Of a DNA stretch of 6,576 nt, positions 1 through 5,422 are shown in pieces. Each line of letters begins with the position of its first letter. Positions within the stretch are counted from its first letter, which is position 1. The translations under genes were made by a program, and so were the position numbers. Under the pieces are notes generated by a model, which saw nothing but the letters and a program-made list of their open reading frames with translations, was not told the DNA's origin and made no database searches. This DNA comes from Chitinophagia bacterium (GTDB taxonomy: Bacteria; Bacteroidota; Bacteroidia; Chitinophagales; Chitinophagaceae): the NCBI GenBank assembly GCA_010021705.1, contig RGMU01000084.1:1-6576 (forward strand), given 5' to 3'.

Positions 1-73
1 CTTTGCTTGCTTCTTCGCCAAAGAGCTTCTTAAACCCAAAATCGGTAAACGGATTAACGTATAGTGCAGACAT
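1..73 (-). CDS. Rpn/PD-(D/E)XK nuclease family putative transposase, N-terminal fragment
   Basis: Only the first 24 codons are inside the window; the gene continues past the left edge. It starts at an ATG (71-73) and includes the peptide NPFTDFGFKKLFGEE. That closely matches the N-terminal signature (NPKTDFGFKKLFG-like) of the Rpn / PD-(D/E)XK 'transposase' family common in Bacteroidota. Members are usually about 280-310 residues, carry a PD-(D/E)XK nuclease core, and in E. coli (RpnA-E) act as DNA endonucleases that promote RecA-independent recombination. The catalytic residues lie outside the window, so activity and integrity cannot be judged. A TAnnTTTG box at 90-97 sits 16 bp before the ATG and supports this start. 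The family call rests on a short but distinctive motif. Confidence 0.72.
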   Translation of the reverse strand, partial: MSALYVNPFTDFGFKKLFGEEASK

Positions 74-89
74 AGAGCGGTTTTTCGGG

Positions 90-97
90 CAAAGATA
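90..97 (-). promoter_or_regulatory. Bacteroidota -7 box for the Rpn-family gene
   Basis: Read on the minus strand this is TATCTTTG, a full match to the Bacteroidota sigma-factor -7 consensus TAnnTTTG, 16 bp before the ATG at 71-73. I see no clear -33 TTTG. Part of an 11-bp inverted repeat (103-113) lies where the spacer between the two promoter elements would be. Confidence 0.55.
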
Positions 98-102
98 GGG
101 GA

Positions 103-143
103 AAAATCTATCATAGGCAGTTTTTGGGTGTGTGATAGATTTT
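103..143. repeat. Perfect 11-bp inverted repeat in the apaG/Rpn-family gap
   Basis: AAAATCTATCA (103-113) is the exact reverse complement of TGATAGATTTT (133-143), with a 19-nt spacer between them. On the minus strand the second arm runs into a T stretch (102-106), so transcripts leaving apaG could form an A/U-rich hairpin here that acts as a weak terminator. The right arm also falls just upstream of the -7 box at 90-97, so it could be an operator for the downstream gene. The stem is A/T-rich and neither role can be decided from sequence alone. Confidence 0.5.
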
Positions 144-185
144 CCTTCAAACGCAACCTTAATTTTTTAGCTACACAGCAGATAA

Positions 186-578
186 TTAGTTCAACTTTGC
201 GGGTGCAATAAGGTGAAACTCCGGTATTGCCACGCTAAACTTTTTTTTGTTGAATAGGTTTTCTAATAAATAGCTGCCGTGCATTTTGCCTATTTCGCTT
301 CTAAAGCCGGCTGCCGATATGTATTGATAGCTGTTGCCGGGTGCTATAACGGGCTGCCTGCCCACTACGCCGTCTCCTTGTATTTCCCGCTCTATGCCTA
401 TAGTATCGTATATATACCAATGCCTGCTGATAAGCCTTACCGGATATAGGCTTTTGTTTTCTATGGTTATGCGGTAGCCAAAAAGGTGTTCATTGCCAAG
501 TGGATTGGAAAGTTCGTCTTGATAAAACGATTCAACGCTTACGCTTATGCCTTCGGTTATTTTTTTTATCATTCCCAT
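186..578 (-). CDS. apaG: ApaG (DUF525) family protein
   Basis: The product is a 130-residue protein, near the usual ~125 for ApaG, and is made of a single DUF525 (immunoglobulin/fibronectin-type beta-sandwich) domain. Diagnostic segments are the N-terminal ITEGISVSVES strand, GYRITIEN (34-41), the glycine motif GDGVVGRQPVIAPG (68-81), YQYISAAGF (84-92), GKMHGSY (97-103) and the C-terminal FSVAIPEFHLIAP. No signal peptide or membrane segment is seen, so it should be cytoplasmic. Family members are named for Co2+/Mg2+ resistance phenotypes in enterobacteria and some bind nucleotides, but the biochemical role is unsettled. Two in-frame ATGs compete (578 and 572); neither has a Shine-Dalgarno, and the longer one is kept arbitrarily. 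It lies 68 bp downstream of recX on the same strand, with its own candidate promoter at 604-611. Confidence 0.93.
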   Translation of the reverse strand: MGMIKKITEGISVSVESFYQDELSNPLGNEHLFGYRITIENKSLYPVRLISRHWYIYDTIGIEREIQGDGVVGRQPVIAPGNSYQYISAAGFRSEIGKMHGSYLLENLFNKKKFSVAIPEFHLIAPAKLN

Positions 579-603
579 ATTACTGTTGCCGGCTTTGTAG
601 TTT

Positions 604-611
604 CAAAAATA
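604..611 (-). promoter_or_regulatory. Bacteroidota -7 box for apaG
   Basis: The minus-strand reading is TATTTTTG, a match to TAnnTTTG, 25 bp before the apaG ATG at 578 and inside the recX-apaG gap. It suggests apaG can be transcribed separately from recX. The surrounding sequence is A/T-rich, which raises the odds of a chance match. Confidence 0.4.
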
Positions 612-646
612 GGAAAATAATTAGAATAATAGTTGTTAACGGCATA

Positions 647-1114
647 TTATTTAAATTGTTCGCCTATAAGTTGGTCTATGGTGTGGTAGGCATAGCCTTT
701 GCCGGTGAGGTAGATATATACTTTTCTTTTGATAATGTCTTTAGGGTCAGACTTTAAGGTTTCTATTTTTTTTTCTGCTATCTTTATTAATCTTTGGTTG
801 TATTCGTTGTCGTCAATTTTTGCTTGTATGGCAGCTTGTATAGTTTCGGGGTCTATGTTTTTTTGGTGCAAAAAGTGTATTATTTTAGACTTCCCCCAGT
901 CAAGTTGGTTATGCTTGCCGGCAACAACAGCTTCGGCATAGCGTTGGTCATTAAACAGGTTTTCTCGCTTTAAGAAGGCGGTGATGGCTTCTGTTTCTTC
1001 AGGTGATGCTCTTGTAAGGTGTAGCTTTTCTCTTACTTCAGACTCGCATCTTTGTTGATATTTGCAATACCTTATCATGGCTTGCACTAAGCGGGGGTTG
1101 TCTATCTTGTCCAT
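647..1114 (-). CDS. recX: RecX family regulator of RecA
   Basis: The product is a 155-residue, all-helical, cytoplasmic protein built of the three-helix repeats typical of RecX, and of normal length for the family. Matching landmarks are YCKYQQRCESEVREKL (16-31, first repeat), the central LFNDQRYAEAVVAGK (53-67) followed by WGKSKIIHFLHQKNI (73-87), and the C-terminal KVYIYLTGKGYAYHTI (131-146). RecX binds RecA filaments and limits their extension and recombinase activity. Here the gene is not next to recA, which is common in Bacteroidota. The ATG at 1112-1114 is supported by a TAnnTTTG box eight bases upstream. apaG follows on the same strand 68 bp downstream and could be partly co-transcribed. 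The C-terminus (EQFK) is intact and no frame disruption is seen. Confidence 0.92.
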   Translation of the reverse strand: MDKIDNPRLVQAMIRYCKYQQRCESEVREKLHLTRASPEETEAITAFLKRENLFNDQRYAEAVVAGKHNQLDWGKSKIIHFLHQKNIDPETIQAAIQAKIDDNEYNQRLIKIAEKKIETLKSDPKDIIKRKVYIYLTGKGYAYHTIDQLIGEQFK

Positions 1115-1122
1115 TTTGTATG

Positions 1123-1130
1123 CAAATTTA
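1123..1130 (-). promoter_or_regulatory. Bacteroidota -7 box for recX
   Basis: The minus-strand reading is TAAATTTG, matching TAnnTTTG, with only eight bases between it and the recX ATG. Transcription starting a few bases downstream of the box would leave an almost leaderless mRNA. No unambiguous -33 element was found. Confidence 0.55.
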
Positions 1131-1172
1131 TGCTATATGTTTGAATATTGTTATTTTTTATTCTACATGGCA

Positions 1173-1212
1173 TAAGGGCGCAGCGGTTAAGCATAATGCT
1201 TTCCTGCGCTTA
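1173..1212. repeat. Imperfect inverted repeat (hairpin) between sco1 and recX
   Basis: The outer arms GCGCAG (1178-1183) and CTGCGC (1204-1209) are perfect complements, as are the inner arms AAGCAT (1189-1194) and ATGCTT (1196-1201). Flanking TAA (1173-1175) and TTA (1210-1212) can also pair around two bulged Gs. It lies downstream of the sco1-like gene and upstream of the recX promoter. No run of Ts follows on the minus strand, so it is not a classical intrinsic terminator; it may still be a 3'-end structure. Confidence 0.45.
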
Positions 1213-1271
1213 TTTGTTATGATGAATGTAAAAATGGGTTATAACCTCTCGCCAATCCCTCCCCAATATTT

Positions 1272-1910
1272 CTACTCCTTTTCCTCTAACAGCAGCTTCA
1301 CATCGCCTATCAGCTTTTGCACTTCGCCTGCGTTTAAGCCATCGTAAAAGCCGCGCACCCTGCCATAGCGGTCAACAAGCGAATAGTGCTTGTCGTGGAT
1401 AAAATCTTTATCAATGCTCACACCTGCGGTATCGTCTTCTGCGCTTATCAGGTAGCTGTAGCGCGCCATATTGTAAAGCTGCTGTTTATCACCGGTTAAA
1501 AACATCCACTGCTTAGGATTAGCATCAAAGCGCAGGCTGTAGGCTTTTAGTGCCTTAACGGTGTCCCTTTTCGGGTCAACGGTGTGGCTTAGTATCATCA
1601 CGTCATCATTGCCGTTAAATGCCTTATATACTTGGCTAAGGTTTTCGTTCATTTTGGGGCATATTCCTTTGCAGGTAGCAAAAAAGTAGGACACCACCAC
1701 CACTTTGCCCTTTATGGTGGCTTCTGTAACGGTGTCTCCGTCTTGGTTGGCAAAGGCAAATTTGTGAACATGGTGGTTGCGGTCTTCGCCTAACACCGGC
1801 AATACATGTCTTTTTTGTGAACGGCTGGTATAATAATAATAGCTTAAAAAGGCTGCACTTAGCAGTATAAAAAAGGCTAAGAAAAATAGCCCCTTCCGTT
1901 GGTTTTTCAT
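1272..1910 (-). CDS. SCO1/SenC/PrrC-type membrane-anchored thioredoxin-fold protein
   Basis: This 212-residue protein has an N-terminal membrane anchor (about residues 7-25, LFFLAFFILLSAAF...) and an extracytoplasmic SCO domain (about 40-207). The copper-binding and redox motif CKGIC gives C80 and C84, followed by P85. The family motif DPKRDT is at 112-117. A histidine in the FIHDKHYSLVD segment supplies the expected third copper ligand; alignment by eye with human SCO1 favours H172, with H175 as the alternative. SCO proteins deliver copper to, or reduce cysteines of, the CuA site of cytochrome oxidase subunit II. No cox genes are visible nearby, so the client here is inferred. The ATG at 1908-1910 is supported by a TAACTTTG box four bases upstream. 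All key residues are present, so it is probably functional. Confidence 0.92.
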   Translation of the reverse strand: MKNQRKGLFFLAFFILLSAAFLSYYYYTSRSQKRHVLPVLGEDRNHHVHKFAFANQDGDTVTEATIKGKVVVVSYFFATCKGICPKMNENLSQVYKAFNGNDDVMILSHTVDPKRDTVKALKAYSLRFDANPKQWMFLTGDKQQLYNMARYSYLISAEDDTAGVSIDKDFIHDKHYSLVDRYGRVRGFYDGLNAGEVQKLIGDVKLLLEEKE

Positions 1911-1914
1911 GCCG

Positions 1915-1922
1915 CAAAGTTA
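1915..1922 (-). promoter_or_regulatory. Bacteroidota -7 box for the sco1-like gene
   Basis: The minus-strand reading is TAACTTTG (TAnnTTTG), with just four bases between it and the ATG. This implies a leaderless or nearly leaderless transcript, or else that translation begins at a site other than the one assigned; no later in-frame ATG lies before the membrane anchor. Confidence 0.55.
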
Positions 1923-1986
1923 GGGGCAAATATTGAAATGTATTGTAAAATATAAGGCTGAAGATAAATACTATCTGTAATGGGCT

Positions 1987-1994
1987 TACATTTG
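1987..1994 (+). promoter_or_regulatory. Candidate -7 box for the anchored protein of unknown function
   Basis: TACATTTG matches TAnnTTTG exactly and would give a leader of about 65 bases to the ATG at 2066. A second near match, TACATTTA (2054-2061, last base differs), lies four bases before the ATG and has the spacing seen at other genes in this window. Which one is used cannot be decided from sequence. Confidence 0.4.
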
Positions 1995-2065
1995 TGGGTG
2001 GGTTAACTGCATTAAGTCTTAATTTTATCAAGCCGCAAAACTTTACCACAACATACATTTACAGC

Positions 2066-2614
2066 ATGAATTTTTTGACCGTAATATTAGAAATATTAAA
2101 ATACACCATACCGGCAGCGGTGGTAATGATAGGCACATCGGTGATAGTGCGCCGCTTTTTGGTAGAAGAAACGCGTAAAAAGCAATTAGCCGTGTTTCAA
2201 GACGTGCAAGATACCACCCTGCGCCTTCGGCTGCAAGCCTACGAGCGGCTTATCATTTTTTTAGAACGTATGCAGCCCATTCAGCTGCTGCCCCGCGTAT
2301 ATGAAACCGGCATGACAGTGCGCGACCTGCAACACAGTGCCACCTTTAGCATAATATCAGAATTTGAGCACAACCTGTCGCAGCAAATTTACACCTCTGC
2401 TGCTGCATGGGCTATGGTGCGTAGCGTTAAAGAGCAAACAATAAACATGATAAACAACTTAGGCGTATCGCTAAACCCCGATGCCCCCGCCCGCGAACTG
2501 CACGCCCGCATATTAGAATATTTGCTAAAAGACGGCACAAAATCTCCCATAGACATTGGCTTAGAACTGCTACACGATGAGGTTAGCCGCGTAATGAACT
2601 TCGGCACGTATTAG
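2066..2614 (+). CDS. N-terminally membrane-anchored conserved protein of unknown function (DUF7935-like)
   Basis: The product is a 182-residue protein with one N-terminal hydrophobic segment (about 4-28, LTVILEILKYTIPAAVVMIG...), then the basic stretch RRFLVEETRKKQ (29-40) and a mainly helical cytoplasmic domain. Recognisable segments are LRLQAYERLIIFLERM (54-69) and EFEHNLSQQIYTSAAAWAMV (99-118). I associate this pattern with an uncharacterised family widespread in Bacteroidota, probably the one named DUF7935, but the name is from memory. No function is assigned. An upstream in-frame GTG at 1994 would add 24 residues; the ATG is preferred because it puts the hydrophobic segment at the N-terminus and has a near -7 box directly before it. 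It is divergent from the sco1-like gene (155-bp gap) and converges on envC. Confidence 0.82.
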   Translation: MNFLTVILEILKYTIPAAVVMIGTSVIVRRFLVEETRKKQLAVFQDVQDTTLRLRLQAYERLIIFLERMQPIQLLPRVYETGMTVRDLQHSATFSIISEFEHNLSQQIYTSAAAWAMVRSVKEQTINMINNLGVSLNPDAPARELHARILEYLLKDGTKSPIDIGLELLHDEVSRVMNFGTY

Positions 2615-2669
2615 CAGGCTAAAATATCTACCATAAGCACAGAAACCGTCTATCATAAAACTAATCCAC

Positions 2670-4001
2670 CTACTTCACCTTAATAATCCACTGCTCCGGG
2701 TCAAGGTTAATAATGCCTTGCCCGCTACTTTTAGAAATTTGGAATTTAACCGCAGTTTGCCCTTCGGCATTTTTACCCACCACGCCTATATTTTGCCCGG
2801 CAGTTACGTGCTGACCCTTAGTAACCGAAACCGATGACAGGTACGTATAAACCGTAAAAAAGTTACCATGCCTTATCATCACAATTTGCACATTGGCAGC
2901 ATTCAAAATACCACTCACTGTGCCTTCAAACACCGCCCTAACCGGCGTATTGGGTAGCGTACATATATCTATGCCGCTATTGTCCACCATCACATTTTGC
3001 TCCACTTGGTGGCGGTGCTTGCCAAAGTGGTCGCAAATATACCCCTGCGTTACAGGCCAATACAGCTTCCCTTTATTGCCCTCAAAATTGTCGGCAAGGG
3101 CGGCATCGGTGGGGGTTAGCATTTGGGCATTTTCAGCAGAAGCGGTATGGCTGCGTGCCCTGCCGGTGCCGGGAGTTTTCACATCTGGGTTGGGGTTGCC
3201 GGCAGGGGGCTGTTGTTGCTTGTTTTTGAGTGCTAACTCGCGGGCTTTGCGATTGGCTTCTTCCATTTCCCGCGTAATAATGGCTTGAATTTGGCGATTA
3301 ATAAGGTCGGCTTGTCTTTTATTTTGCTTAATTTGGTTTAGCAATTCGCTTTCTTTACCCTTCAGTTCTTTCATAGCCGTGTTGGTTTGGTTCACGTCTT
3401 CTTGCAGTGCGTTTTTCTCTTCTTTTTCAGACATTAGCAGCTTATCTTTTTCAGTTTTCACTTTGCTAAGTTCTTCTATCTTAACGCCTATTTGCCTTTT
3501 CGTTTCCACTATTTGCTCTACCTGCTCTTTGCGGTAGTCTCTAAATTTTTTAAGGTATTTCATGCGCCTTATGGCATCGTTAAAGTTGGCAGCCGAAAAC
3601 AAATAGGCGAGCATACCATAAGAACTACGTGAAGCATAAGCATATCTTATAGACTGCGCATAGCGCGTTTTCAGGTAAACCAATCGCTTTTGCAAATTGT
3701 CTATTTCCCGAGACGATGAGTTAATGTTATGGTCTATATCGTCTATTTCATCGTTAATGTTTGCTATCAGCCTTTGCCGCTGTGCCAGCTTATATTGTAA
3801 AGCTTTCAGCTGCCCCAAAGTGGCAGTTTTGTCATTTTTTATATCTGCTAATTGACGCTCTGTTTCGCGGATAGCGTCTTGCAATTCCCTGCGTTTGCTT
3901 TCTAACTGTGCCTTTGTGGGATTACCTTGCTGGGCATATACCCCCACATACCCGCTCAGGCACAAGCTCAAACTAAGGATAAATAGCCAAAATATTCTCA
4001 T
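2670..4001 (-). CDS. envC: EnvC-like murein hydrolase activator with degenerate LytM/M23 domain
   Basis: The product has 443 residues: a signal peptide (1-23, cleavage predicted after VYA), a long coiled coil (about 27-265) with a short break near 125-145, a Pro/Gly/Asn-rich linker (264-283) and a C-terminal LytM/M23-like domain (about 311-443). The zinc site is not intact. The usual HxGxD is NSGID (341-345), keeping only the Asp, and the usual HxHF is VKF (418-420). As in E. coli EnvC, this suggests it switches on periplasmic N-acetylmuramoyl-L-alanine amidases during cell division rather than cutting peptidoglycan itself. Retained landmarks are WPVTQG, RAVFEGTV and RHGNFFTVYTYL. A TTG at 4022 would add seven residues, but the ATG at 3999-4001 gives a cleaner signal peptide. 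It is divergent from mqnC. Confidence 0.88.
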   Translation of the reverse strand: MRIFWLFILSLSLCLSGYVGVYAQQGNPTKAQLESKRRELQDAIRETERQLADIKNDKTATLGQLKALQYKLAQRQRLIANINDEIDDIDHNINSSSREIDNLQKRLVYLKTRYAQSIRYAYASRSSYGMLAYLFSAANFNDAIRRMKYLKKFRDYRKEQVEQIVETKRQIGVKIEELSKVKTEKDKLLMSEKEEKNALQEDVNQTNTAMKELKGKESELLNQIKQNKRQADLINRQIQAIITREMEEANRKARELALKNKQQQPPAGNPNPDVKTPGTGRARSHTASAENAQMLTPTDAALADNFEGNKGKLYWPVTQGYICDHFGKHRHQVEQNVMVDNSGIDICTLPNTPVRAVFEGTVSGILNAANVQIVMIRHGNFFTVYTYLSSVSVTKGQHVTAGQNIGVVGKNAEGQTAVKFQISKSSGQGIINLDPEQWIIKVK

Positions 4002-4004
4002 CAA

Positions 4005-4018
4005 CCCGTAATTACGGG
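4005..4018. promoter_or_regulatory. Perfect 14-bp palindrome just upstream of the envC start
   Basis: CCCGTAATTACGGG is its own reverse complement and ends three bases before the envC ATG (3999-4001). With no loop it suits a dimeric DNA-binding protein better than an RNA hairpin. If the upstream TTG were the true start, it would instead lie within codons 2-6. The role as an operator is inferred. Confidence 0.4.
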
Positions 4019-4094
4019 GCAATATACATAATATTACCCATCTATACTCGTTAAAATAACTATGCTAAATTCATTCTACCACCGCTTACATTAA

Positions 4095-4122
4095 CCATTA
4101 TCCATTCGCCATTAATCATTAC
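4095..4122 (+). repeat. Four-copy degenerate 7-bp tandem repeat upstream of mqnC
   Basis: Units start at 4095, 4102, 4109 and 4116 and read CCATTAT, CCATTCG, CCATTAA and TCATTAC. The constant core is CATT at exact 7-bp spacing. The last unit overlaps the mqnC -7 box, so the array occupies the promoter's spacer and -33 area. Confidence 0.55.
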
Positions 4123-4127
4123 CTTTG
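4120..4127 (+). promoter_or_regulatory. Bacteroidota -7 box for mqnC
   Basis: TACCTTTG matches TAnnTTTG, with five bases (CAGGT) before the mqnC ATG. The spacing is like that of the sco1-like gene and implies a very short or absent leader. No clear -33 TTTG was found; the expected region holds the CATT tandem repeat. Confidence 0.55.
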
Positions 4128-4132
4128 CAGGT

Positions 4133-5257
4133 ATGAACACAGAGGAATTATATGGCAAAGCGTTAGAGCTACAGTTTTTAAGCATGGAAGAAGGGCTGCA
4201 TCTGTTTGAACATGCCCCCCTTGCCGAGCTAATGTTTGTGGCGGATAAGCTGCGCCAAAAGCACGTGCCGCACGGCTATGTAACGTGGATAATAGACCGC
4301 AACGTAAACACCACCAATGTGTGTGTGGCAAACTGTAAGTTTTGCAACTTTTACCGCATACCCGGTCATCCGGATGCTTATATTACCGACTTAGAAACCT
4401 ACAAAAAAAAGATAGAAGAAACCTACCGCTACGGCGGCGAGCAACTGCTGCTGCAAGGCGGACACCATCCGGGCTTAGGCTTAGCATATTATACCGACCT
4501 GTTCAAAACCCTTAAAAGCCACTATCCTAATCTGAAGCTACACGCCTTGGGTCCACCCGAAATAGCCCACATCACTGCTTTGGAAAAAAGCACGCATACC
4601 GAAGTGCTAAGCGCGCTCATAGAAGCCGGATTAGACAGCCTGCCCGGTGCAGGTGCCGAAATACTGAACGATAGGGTGCGCCGCTTAGTGTCAAACGGTA
4701 AATGCGGTGCCGATGAATGGCTTGAAATAATGAAAGTAGCCCACAAATTAGGGCTAACCACAAGTGCCACCATGATGTTTGGACATGTAGAAACATTAGA
4801 AGAGCGCATGGAGCACCTGATAAGGCTGCGCGAAACGCAAGCCCAAAAGCCCGCGGGTGCCAAAGGCTTTTTAGCCTTTATAGCATGGACTTTTCAAGAC
4901 GTGGACACACTGCTTAAAAAAATAAGAGGCACTAAAAACCTGACCACCAGCGAAGAATATATACGCATGGTGGCTATTAGCCGGATAATGCTGCCCAATA
5001 TTACCAACATACAAGCCTCGTGGCTAACGGTAGGCAAAGCTGTGGCGCAAGCCTGCCTGCACGCCGGTGCCAACGATTTTGGCTCCATTATGATAGAAGA
5101 AAATGTGGTGAGTGCTGCCGGTGCGCCCCACCGCTTTACTGCAAAGGGCATTCAAGACGCTATACGCGAAGCCGGCTTCACCCCCCGCCTCCGCAACCAA
5201 CAATACGAATTTAGAGAAATTCCCGCCAACATAGTGGAGCAAACGATTACGTATTAA
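4133..5257 (+). CDS. mqnC: Cyclic dehypoxanthinyl futalosine synthase (radical SAM)
   Basis: This 374-residue protein is full length for MqnC. The radical SAM motif CVANCKFC places cysteines at 64, 68 and 71, which would ligate the [4Fe-4S] cluster, inside the family segment DRNVNTTNVCVANCKFCNFY. Other MqnC landmarks are GGEQLLLQGGHHP (101-113), LPGAGAEIL (170-178), TTSATMMFGHVET (209-221) and AFIAWTFQ (248-255). The enzyme cyclises dehypoxanthine futalosine in the cytoplasm, a step of the futalosine route to menaquinone, the respiratory quinone of many Bacteroidota. The paralogue MqnE was considered, but LPGAGAEIL and TMMFGHVET fit MqnC better. No other mqn gene is visible in the window. It has its own promoter and is divergent from envC (131-bp gap). 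Confidence 0.93.
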   Translation: MNTEELYGKALELQFLSMEEGLHLFEHAPLAELMFVADKLRQKHVPHGYVTWIIDRNVNTTNVCVANCKFCNFYRIPGHPDAYITDLETYKKKIEETYRYGGEQLLLQGGHHPGLGLAYYTDLFKTLKSHYPNLKLHALGPPEIAHITALEKSTHTEVLSALIEAGLDSLPGAGAEILNDRVRRLVSNGKCGADEWLEIMKVAHKLGLTTSATMMFGHVETLEERMEHLIRLRETQAQKPAGAKGFLAFIAWTFQDVDTLLKKIRGTKNLTTSEEYIRMVAISRIMLPNITNIQASWLTVGKAVAQACLHAGANDFGSIMIEENVVSAAGAPHRFTAKGIQDAIREAGFTPRLRNQQYEFREIPANIVEQTITY

Positions 5258-5323
5258 CCCCCCCTCAAAACCGCATGGCTTCGCGCTTTAGTTTTGGCAG
5301 ATTGTGGGGGAGGTGGAGGGGTT
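5256..5323. repeat. Imperfect inverted repeat after mqnC with G-rich right arm
   Basis: The outer arms AACCCC (5256-5261) and GGGGTT (5318-5323) and inner arms CAAAAC (5266-5271) and GTTTTG (5291-5296) are complementary. The structure begins within the mqnC stop codon. No T run follows on the plus strand, so it is a possible 3'-end structure rather than a canonical terminator. The right side (5306-5328) has several closely spaced G runs (GGGGG, GG, GG, GGGG, GGG) that could alternatively form a two-layer quadruplex. Confidence 0.4.
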
Positions 5324-5422
5324 GCGGGTATTTAGCGGTATAATTCCCTTTATCCTCACTGCATTACTTTAGTGGCTCAAACAATTTTTTGATGCTTTAG
5401 TGTGCATTATGTGCATTTATTT

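Noticed and set aside
1237..1246. GGTTATAACC palindrome followed by a T stretch on the minus strand as a terminator of the sco1-like gene.
   Set aside because: The palindrome has no loop and at most a three-to-four-pair stem once folded, too weak for an intrinsic terminator.
1636..2058. A 140-codon open frame on the minus strand overlapping the sco1-like gene and its upstream region.
   Set aside because: It overlaps most of the well-supported SCO coding sequence in another frame, and its protein has no recognisable motif.
1994..2065. GTG at 1994 as the start of the anchored protein.
   Set aside because: It would put 24 polar residues before the membrane segment, and the GTG overlaps the candidate -7 box at 1987-1994, leaving no room for a transcript start upstream of it.
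2893..3288. A 131-codon plus-strand frame opposite envC.
   Set aside because: It lies antisense to the LytM domain and linker of envC, is Ser/Leu/Cys-rich, and has no promoter or family features; it is a frame shadow.
4020..4026. TATATTG on the minus strand as a -7 box for envC.
   Set aside because: It lacks one T of the TAnnTTTG consensus, and the A/T-rich context makes such partial matches common.
4522..5242. Several minus-strand open frames opposite mqnC (4522-4863, 4894-5151, 5024-5242).
   Set aside because: All are antisense to a full-length radical SAM enzyme with intact motifs; their proteins look like reverse-frame translations.
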